The translations under genes were made by a program, and so were the position numbers. Below the pieces are notes generated by a model, which was not told the origin of the DNA, ran no database searches, and was given only the letters and a program-made list of their open reading frames with translations. Source: Streptomyces tubercidicus (lineage in GTDB: Bacteria; Actinomycetota; Actinomycetes; Streptomycetales; Streptomycetaceae). From it: DNA of 64,000 nt. The stretch is taken from assembly GCF_027497495.1 (NCBI RefSeq), contig NZ_CP114205.1, positions 7,564,001-7,628,000 on the forward strand, given 5' to 3'. Of the stretch, positions 58,468-64,000 are shown in pieces; within the stretch, counting starts at the first letter, position 1, and the number at the start of each line of letters is the position of its first letter.

Positions 58468-61068
58468 ATGAACAAGGGTTACGCCGTCTTTTGCGACGCC
58501 GACCGACAGTTCTACGACGCTCCCCACCGCATGCCCGCAAGCAGCAAGGGCCGTAGCGCTCCGTACGAGACGCTGAGCCGGGAGCTGCCGGAGGGCTGGC
58601 AGCGCCACCGCTCCGGCGACTGGCTGGCGTTCCGGCCGCTGGACGGCGAACTCCCCAGCCAGGGCTGGAAGATCCATGTCTCGGCCTGTCTGGCCAACGC
58701 CGAAAGAGTGCTGGCCAAGGTCTGGGACTACTGCGTCCCGCGCTCCATCGCCTTCAAGTGCATGCCGACCCGGTACCTGCTGCACATCCGCAACGCCAAA
58801 TACGCCGACCGCGGCGCCAGCGGAAAGTTCCTCACGGTCTACCCCGCCGACGAGGAGCAGTGCGGCCGCATCGCCGAGGAGCTGAACGAGCTGCTCGCCG
58901 GCGAACCGGGACCGTACATCCTCAGCGATCTGCGCTGGGGCACCGGCCCGGTCTATGTGCGCTACGGCAGCTTCACCGAGCGGCACTGCTACGACGACAA
59001 GGGCGAACTCCGGCCCGCGATCGAGGACGACCAGGGTCAGCTGGTCCCCGACCGCCGCGAGCCCGCGTTCCGCGTCCCCGAGTGGGTCACCCTCCCGGAG
59101 TTCCTCCAGCCGCATCTCGCCGCCCGTTCCGCCACCACCGTCACCGACCTGCCGTACAAGATCGAGCAGGCGCTGCACTTCTCCAACGGCGGCGGTGTCT
59201 ACGTCGGCCGGGACCTGCGGACCGACCAGCGGGTGGTGCTGAAGGAGGCGCGGCCGCACGCCGGACTGGCCGCCGATGGAGCGGACGCCGTGACCCGGCT
59301 GGAGCGCGAGCGGGACGCGCTGAAGCGGCTCTCCGGGCTGGGCTGCGCCCCCGAGGTGCTCGACTGGTTCACCCTCGGCGACCACACCTTCCTGGTGCTG
59401 GAGTTCATCGAAGGCCGGCCGCTGAACAGCTTCTTCGCGCACCGTCACCCACTCATCGAGGCCGATCCGAGCCCCGAGCGGCTCGCGGAGTACACCCGCT
59501 GGGCGATGCGCGTCCACGGCCTGGTGGCCGACGCGGTCCGGGCGATCCACTCCCGTGGCGTGGTCTTCAACGATCTGCACCTCTTCAACATCATGATGTC
59601 CGAGGACGAATCCTCCGTGGTGCTGCTGGACTTCGAGGCCGCCTCCGTCGACGACCAGTCCAGCCGCCAGGTGATCGCCAACCCGGGTTTCGTCGCCCCC
59701 GCCGACCGCCGGGGCTTCGATGTCGACCGCTACGCCCTGGCCTGTCTGCGGCTGGCGCTGTTCCTCCCGCTCACCAGCCTCCTCGCGGTGGACCGCGGCA
59801 AGGCGGCGCATCTGGCGGAGATCGCCGCCACACAGTTCCCGGTGCCCCGCGACTACCTCGACGAAGCGGTGGCGGAAATCCTGCGCGGACATCAGCCGTC
59901 GCCCACCTCCCGGCCCACGAGCCGGACCGGGGGAGCGGACTACCTCCCCGTGGCCCTCGGCGACTGGCCGCACAGCCGCGACTCCATGGTCCGGGCCGTG
60001 CTCGCCTCGGCCACCCCCGACCGGGAGGACCGCTACTTCCCCGGCGACATCGCCCAGTTCGCCACCGCGGGCGGCGGCACCTGCTTCGCCTACGGGGCGG
60101 CCGGGGTGCTGTACGCCCTGGCGGAGACCGGCGCGGACCGCTGCCCGGAGGCGGAGGAGTGGCTGCTGCGGAGGATGAAGACGCCCGCGTCCGGCAGCCC
60201 GCTCGGCTTCTACGACGGCCTCTCCGGCGTCGCCTGGGTCCTGGACCGGCTCGGCCACCGGGCACCGGCCCTGGACCTCATCGACACCGTCGCCACCCAG
60301 CGCTGGCAGGACATCGCCCCCGACCTGCACAGCGGCTTGGCCGGCCTCGGCCTGGCGCTCGACTCCCTGGCCGCCTCCACCGGCGAAAGCGCCCTCGGGG
60401 AGCGGGCGTTGCACTGCGCCCAGCTCGTCGCCGACAAGCTCCGGACCGCCGCGCCACCGGACGGGGGCGGTACGACACCCCGCGCCGGGCTGCTGCACGG
60501 CGACAGCGGAGCCGCCCTGCTCTTCCTGCGCCTCTACGAGCGCACCGACGACCCCGCGCTGCTCGATCTGGCCGCCGACGCCCTGCGCCGGGACCTGTCC
60601 CGCTGCGTCCGCGGCGCCGGGGGCGCCCTCCAGGTCAACGAGGGCTGGCGGACCATGCCCTACCTCGGCGCCGGCAGCGTCGGCATCGGCATGGTGCTCG
60701 ATGACTTCCTCGCCCATCGTCCGGACGACGAGTTCGACCGGGCGCGGCGCGAGATCGTGCAGGCCGCGCAGGCCAAGTTCTATGCCCAGCCCGGCCTGTT
60801 CCGCGGCGCGGCGGGCATGGTGCTGCACCTCGCCCGCACCACGGCCGGCGGCCCCGGCACCCACACCGCCGACCTCCGCCGCCAGATCGACTCCCTGGCC
60901 TGGGGTGCCGTCCCCTACCAAGGCCAACTGGCCTTCGCCGGAGAGCAGATGATGCGGCTCTCCATGGACCTCAGCACCGGCACCGCCGGATGCCTGCTCG
61001 CACTGGGCAGCGCGCTGCACGACATACCCGTGCACCTGCCCTTCCTCCCGCCGCCACCGCGGCCCTGA
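58468..61068 (+). CDS. ramC: Class III lanthionine synthetase (LanKC) for SapB, RamC/AmfT-type
   Basis: An 866-residue trifunctional enzyme that phosphorylates Ser residues of the RamS precursor, eliminates phosphate and adds Cys thiols. Order: N-terminal lyase domain (1-210, MNKGYAVFCDADRQFYD), Ser/Thr-kinase domain (about 225-500: catalytic Asp369 in GVVFNDLHLFNIM, metal Asp388 in VLLDFEAAS), and a C-terminal LanC-like cyclase (about 530-860). In class III the cyclase lacks the zinc-Cys-His set. Here GGTCFAYGAAG, LHGDSG and FRGAAGM show no Cys-His-Cys triplet, as expected. It is slightly shorter than the S. coelicolor enzyme. The start ATG 58468 follows GGGAG. It is the first gene of the ramC-S-A-B operon. 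Confidence 0.95.
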   Translation: MNKGYAVFCDADRQFYDAPHRMPASSKGRSAPYETLSRELPEGWQRHRSGDWLAFRPLDGELPSQGWKIHVSACLANAERVLAKVWDYCVPRSIAFKCMPTRYLLHIRNAKYADRGASGKFLTVYPADEEQCGRIAEELNELLAGEPGPYILSDLRWGTGPVYVRYGSFTERHCYDDKGELRPAIEDDQGQLVPDRREPAFRVPEWVTLPEFLQPHLAARSATTVTDLPYKIEQALHFSNGGGVYVGRDLRTDQRVVLKEARPHAGLAADGADAVTRLERERDALKRLSGLGCAPEVLDWFTLGDHTFLVLEFIEGRPLNSFFAHRHPLIEADPSPERLAEYTRWAMRVHGLVADAVRAIHSRGVVFNDLHLFNIMMSEDESSVVLLDFEAASVDDQSSRQVIANPGFVAPADRRGFDVDRYALACLRLALFLPLTSLLAVDRGKAAHLAEIAATQFPVPRDYLDEAVAEILRGHQPSPTSRPTSRTGGADYLPVALGDWPHSRDSMVRAVLASATPDREDRYFPGDIAQFATAGGGTCFAYGAAGVLYALAETGADRCPEAEEWLLRRMKTPASGSPLGFYDGLSGVAWVLDRLGHRAPALDLIDTVATQRWQDIAPDLHSGLAGLGLALDSLAASTGESALGERALHCAQLVADKLRTAAPPDGGGTTPRAGLLHGDSGAALLFLRLYERTDDPALLDLAADALRRDLSRCVRGAGGALQVNEGWRTMPYLGAGSVGIGMVLDDFLAHRPDDEFDRARREIVQAAQAKFYAQPGLFRGAAGMVLHLARTTAGGPGTHTADLRRQIDSLAWGAVPYQGQLAFAGEQMMRLSMDLSTGTAGCLLALGSALHDIPVHLPFLPPPPRP

Positions 61069-61125
61069 AGCCGGCCCCGTCCGGGGCCGATCGAGAAACA
61101 CCGTCCCCATCAGAGAGGAACCACC

Positions 61126-61254
61126 ATGTCCCTTCTTGACCTGCAGACGATGGAAACCCCCAAGGCCGAGGCCACGGAGGAGCTCCACACCGGCAGCCGC
61201 GCCAGCCTGCTGCTCTGCGGCGACAGCAGCCTGAGCGTCACCACCTGCAACTGA
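61126..61254 (+). CDS. ramS: SapB lanthipeptide precursor, RamS/AmfS-type
   Basis: A 42-residue class III lanthipeptide precursor. The leader (1-21) has the LLDLQ motif recognised by LanKC, followed by METPKAEATEELH. The core starts at Thr22 and ends at Asn42, 21 residues as in SapB. Ser24 with Cys31, and Ser34 with Cys41, match the two known lanthionine rings, and Ser27 and Ser37 match the dehydroalanines. The only core difference from the SapB I recall is Val in place of Ile at core position 17 (SSLSVTTCN). GAGAGGAA precedes ATG 61126. The mature peptide is an extracellular surfactant that lowers surface tension for aerial hyphae. Confidence 0.97.
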   Translation: MSLLDLQTMETPKAEATEELHTGSRASLLLCGDSSLSVTTCN

Positions 61255-61304
61255 CTTCCCGCCGCTGAGGGACCCCGGTCCCCGTAGCGCGTAAGTCACG
61301 GCGA

Positions 61305-61332
61305 GCCCCGGGTGGCACACACCGCCCGGGGC
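61305..61332 (+). terminator. Hairpin between ramS and ramA (attenuator candidate)
   Basis: GCCCCGGG / CCCGGGGC (61305-61312 and 61325-61332) is a perfect 8-bp stem with a 12-base loop between ramS and ramA. It could end or stabilise the abundant ramS mRNA while letting a fraction of transcripts read into ramAB. The ramA start is 50 bases downstream. Confidence 0.55.
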
Positions 61333-61381
61333 CTGCCGCTGCCGCCCGTATCCGACCCTCGGAGGCGAGGTCCCCACCCGT

Positions 61382-63196
61382 ATGCCCCGCACCCCCGGGC
61401 CCTCCTCGCCCCAGCCCCCACCGGCCGCCCGGCGCGGGCCGGACTCCGCCGTCCGCTCCGTCCTGACCGGCGCCTTCCGGCACAGCCCCGTACGCACCCT
61501 CGCCGTCTGCCTCTTCAGCGTGGCCTCCGCGGGTGCCGCCGTCGCACTGCCCGCCGTACTCGGCCACACCCTCGACCTCGTGCTCGGCGCCCGTCCGGGC
61601 CTCCATCGGGCCCTCGTCCTCTGCGCCGTACTGCTGGTCGCGGAAGTCCTGCTCGACGCGCTGGTCGCGCTGACCGGCGGCGTCCTCACCGCTCGCAGCA
61701 CCGCCTGGCTCCGCCGGAGCGGTATCGGCCATCTGCTGTCCCTCGCCCCGCACCGGGTCGCCGACCGCTTCACCCCCGGCGACCTGGTGACCCGCCTCAC
61801 CGGCAACGCCGCCGACGCCGGGACCGCACCCACCGCCGCTGCCACCGGCCTCGCCGCCGTCATCACCCCGGTCGGCGCCCTGATCGCCCTGGCGCTCACC
61901 GACATCTGGCTGGCCGCCGTGTTTCTCGCCGGGCTGCCGCTGCTGACCCGGCTGCTGCGCACCTTCGCCCGCGGCTCCTCCGACAGCGTCCGGCGCTATC
62001 AACGCACCCAGGCGGATATCGCGACCCGCCTCGTCGAGGCGCTCGGCGGCGCCCGGACCATCGCCGCGGCGGGAACGGCGGGGCGCGAGCGGGACCGGGT
62101 CCTCGCCCCGCTCCCCGAACTGGGCGCGCAGGGACGGCAGATGTGGCAGATCTACGGACGCGCGGTGGTCAGCAGCGGCATCCTGGTGCCGCTGCTGACC
62201 ACCGCCGTCCTCGCCGTCGGCGGCATCCGGCTGGCGTACGGCAGCCTGTCCGTCGGTGAGCTGCTGGCCGCCTCCCGGTACGCCGCCCTGACCGCCGGGC
62301 TGGGCGGGGTGGTCGGACAGCTCAACTCCCTCGTGCGCAGCCGCGCCGCGGCCCACCGCACCGGCGAACTCCTGACCCTGCCCACGGCGCCGCAGGGCGC
62401 GCGCCCGCTGCCGGCCGACGGCCCCGGCCGGCTCGAACTGCGCGCCGTCACCGTCCTCCGCGGTGGCGCCCCCGCGCTGCGGGACATCGACCTCGTGGTG
62501 CCCGGCGGCACGACCATGGCGGTCGTCGGCCACTCGGGGGCGGGCAAATCGCTGCTCGCCGCCGTCGCGGGCCGGCTCACCGATCCCGACAGCGGACAGG
62601 TGCTGCTGGACGGAATACCCCTCGACGAGGCCGACCCCGCACAACTGCGCCGCGAGATCGGCTACGCCTTCGAACGCCCCGCCCTGTTCGGCCGGACGGC
62701 AGGGGCCGCCATCGGCTTCGGCCCGTACGAGCCCCCGGCCCAGGCGATCGAGGCCGCCGCCCGCGCGGCCGGTGCGGACCCCTTCGTCCGGCTCCTCCCG
62801 GACGGATACGCCACGCCGCTGGCCGACGCGCCGCTGTCCGGCGGGGAGGTCCAACGCCTCGGCCTGGCACGGGCGTTCGCCCACGCCGGCCGGCTGCTCG
62901 TCCTGGACGATGCCACCTCCAGCCTGGACAGCGTGACCGAACTCCATGTCCGCCGGGCCCTGGTCCATGACGTACGGACCGGCAGCAGACTCCTGATCGC
63001 CCATCGCGTCTCCTCCGCCGCCCGCGCCGACCTCGTCGCATGGCTGGAGAACGGCCGCCTCCGCGCCGTCGCCCCGCACGACCGGCTCTGGGCGGAGGCC
63101 GACTACCGTGCGGTCTTCGCCCACACCGACGACGAGGAGACCCAGGCCGACGAGGACACCCGCACCGACCAGGACACCACCCGGGCCGCCTCATGA
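61382..63196 (+). CDS. ramA: ABC exporter half-transporter RamA/AmfA-type
   Basis: A 604-residue half-transporter: six transmembrane helices (about 35-320) and a C-terminal nucleotide-binding domain (about 350-585) with Walker A GHSGAGKS, signature LSGGEVQRLGLARA, Walker B LLVLDDATSSLD and H-loop IAHRVSS. The Q-loop glutamine is replaced (GYAFERPALF) and the catalytic Glu after Walker B is Asp, so one ATP site is degenerate, the usual state for one half of heterodimeric exporters. The partner is RamB, which it overlaps by ATGA. Together they probably export SapB or process its precursor. An acidic, Asp/Thr-rich tail ends the protein. Confidence 0.92.
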   Translation: MPRTPGPSSPQPPPAARRGPDSAVRSVLTGAFRHSPVRTLAVCLFSVASAGAAVALPAVLGHTLDLVLGARPGLHRALVLCAVLLVAEVLLDALVALTGGVLTARSTAWLRRSGIGHLLSLAPHRVADRFTPGDLVTRLTGNAADAGTAPTAAATGLAAVITPVGALIALALTDIWLAAVFLAGLPLLTRLLRTFARGSSDSVRRYQRTQADIATRLVEALGGARTIAAAGTAGRERDRVLAPLPELGAQGRQMWQIYGRAVVSSGILVPLLTTAVLAVGGIRLAYGSLSVGELLAASRYAALTAGLGGVVGQLNSLVRSRAAAHRTGELLTLPTAPQGARPLPADGPGRLELRAVTVLRGGAPALRDIDLVVPGGTTMAVVGHSGAGKSLLAAVAGRLTDPDSGQVLLDGIPLDEADPAQLRREIGYAFERPALFGRTAGAAIGFGPYEPPAQAIEAAARAAGADPFVRLLPDGYATPLADAPLSGGEVQRLGLARAFAHAGRLLVLDDATSSLDSVTELHVRRALVHDVRTGSRLLIAHRVSSAARADLVAWLENGRLRAVAPHDRLWAEADYRAVFAHTDDEETQADEDTRTDQDTTRAAS

Positions 63197-64000
63197 CGAC
63201 AGCAACGACAGCAACGACAGCAACGACAGCGACCAAAGCGACGACACCGACCGCACGACTGCTGCCCAAGGCGCGGCGCTTCCTCCGCCGCCGGATCCGC
63301 GTACTGCTGCTGCTGGCCGGCTGGTCACTGCTGGAATCCGCCCACACCTTCCTCGGCGGCTACGGCCTGGCAAAGGCCCTGGACCAGGGCTTTCTGGCCG
63401 GCCACACCGGTGTCGGGCTGGCCTGGCTGGGCGTCACCGCACTGGCCGTCGTCGTCGGCGGGCTGGCCGGCCGAGGGGTCTTCCGAGGGCTCGCCGGCCT
63501 CGTCGAACCGCTGCGCGACGGCCTGGTACGCCAGGTGGTGTCACGGTCGCTGACGCAAGCGGTGTCCCACCCGGCCCGTGCGGCGGACAGCGCCGTGGTC
63601 TCCCGGCTGACCAACCAGACCGAGATCGCCCGGGACAGCTTCGCCGGACTGGTCCTGGTCGCCCGCTCCTTCGTGTTCACCGCGGCCGGAGCGGTGCTCG
63701 GACTACTGTCCCTGGCACCCGAGTTGCTGCTGATCGTGGTGCCTCCGCTCGCGGCCGGACTGCTGCTCTTCCTGGCCACCCTGCGGCCGATGGCGGCCCG
63801 CCAGCGCGCCTTTCTGCAGGCCGACGAGGATCTGTCCACCCAGTTCGGTGCCGTCGCCGAGGGGCTGCGCGATGTGGTGGCCTGCGGTGCGCAGCAGCGG
63901 ACCGCGCAGCGGGCGTACGGCGTGATCGAGGACGAGGCCCGTGCGGCACGGCAGTTGGCGGGCTGGGCCGCCGTTCGCTGTCTCGCGCTCGGCCTGGCCG
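63193..64000 (+). CDS. ramB: ABC exporter half-transporter RamB/AmfB-type (partial, C-terminus outside window)
   Basis: The first 269 codons of the second half-transporter are present; the window ends inside the transmembrane domain. ATG 63193 overlaps the ramA stop (ATGA). A Thr/Ala-rich N-terminus made of a 9-bp DNA repeat precedes a basic stretch (KARRFLRRRIR) and helices such as VLLLLAGWSLLESAHTFLGGYGLAKAL, AWLGVTALAVVVGGLAG and LLLIVVPPLAAGLLLFLATL (in segments). The intracellular loop DLSTQFGAVAEGLRDVVACGAQQRT is typical of ABC exporters. The nucleotide-binding domain, expected to be canonical if RamA is degenerate, is not visible. Confidence 0.9.
   Translation, partial: MTTATTATTATTATKATTPTARLLPKARRFLRRRIRVLLLLAGWSLLESAHTFLGGYGLAKALDQGFLAGHTGVGLAWLGVTALAVVVGGLAGRGVFRGLAGLVEPLRDGLVRQVVSRSLTQAVSHPARAADSAVVSRLTNQTEIARDSFAGLVLVARSFVFTAAGAVLGLLSLAPELLLIVVPPLAAGLLLFLATLRPMAARQRAFLQADEDLSTQFGAVAEGLRDVVACGAQQRTAQRAYGVIEDEARAARQLAGWAAVRCLALGLA
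63198..63230. repeat. In-frame 9-bp tandem repeat at the ramB N-terminus
   Basis: GACAGCAAC is repeated three times in full (63198-63224, the first copy GACAGCAAC) with a partial fourth (63225-63230), coding Thr-Ala-Thr units just after the start codon of ramB. Unit length is a multiple of three, so copy-number changes would keep the frame. Confidence 0.85.

Noticed and set aside
58423..61962. 1179-codon minus-strand frame opposite ramC and ramS
   Set aside because: It spans two unrelated real genes and a promoter and has no recognisable domain. It is a GC-bias artefact.

Overview
The window is high-GC actinobacterial DNA, almost certainly from a Streptomyces. The clearest marker is a SapB morphogen (ram/amf) cluster at the right end, supported by a DevR/DevS-type two-component pair, several SpoIIE-family phosphatases and dense, often overlapping genes. 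No tRNA, rRNA, insertion sequence or CRISPR array was recognised.

Region 1 (1-11.6 kb) is a dormancy/stress island. It has the end of a STAS anti-anti-sigma factor, a GH65 phosphorylase with a coupled HAD phosphatase/mutase, and an Rv1733c-like membrane protein. It also has a DevR-like response regulator convergent with a DevS-like GAF/GAF histidine kinase, two universal stress proteins, a polyphosphate kinase 2, a nicotinate phosphoribosyltransferase and a DUF1876 protein. These families match members of the mycobacterial DosR regulon, and palindromes lie in the divergent promoters.

Region 2 (11.7-24.4 kb) is the most unusual part. Eight minus-strand genes lie head to tail with overlaps or gaps of 0-11 bases. 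The first four form a VMAP-type ternary conflict system: a trypsin-co-occurring protein, a trypsin/VMAP protein, a MoxR AAA ATPase, and a large vWA protein carrying a pseudokinase and a ParA-like domain. They run straight into a GAF/PAS/SpoIIE/HATPase phosphatase and then a xylose-type CUT2 ABC importer (lipoprotein, single-domain ATPase, permease).

Region 3 (24.5-58.3 kb) is mixed. It holds a zinc alcohol dehydrogenase, small uncharacterised proteins, two APC-type permeases, a pore-less double TrkA-N membrane protein, a frameshifted SpoIIE phosphatase, a PucR regulator and an acyltransferase preceded by a translationally coupled 30-residue peptide. It continues with UppP, two more SpoIIE phosphatases, a secreted vWA pair, a fumarylacetoacetate hydrolase with a convergent IclR regulator, a MalY-like lyase, an HD protein divergent from a PadR regulator with its membrane partner, a GNAT enzyme, an ArsR-like regulator, an FhuF-type Fe-S protein, a LysR/EamA pair and a CapA protein.

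Region 4 (58.3-64.0 kb) is the ram cluster: ramC (class III lanthionine synthetase), ramS (42-residue SapB precursor), ramA and the start of ramB. The window edge cuts ramB, and ramR would be expected beyond it.

Overall the window is rich in signalling that joins stress sensing to sigma-factor partner switching (four SpoIIE phosphatases and one STAS protein), and in development (SapB). Starts were chosen from Shine-Dalgarno sequences, overlap with upstream stop codons, and family conservation.
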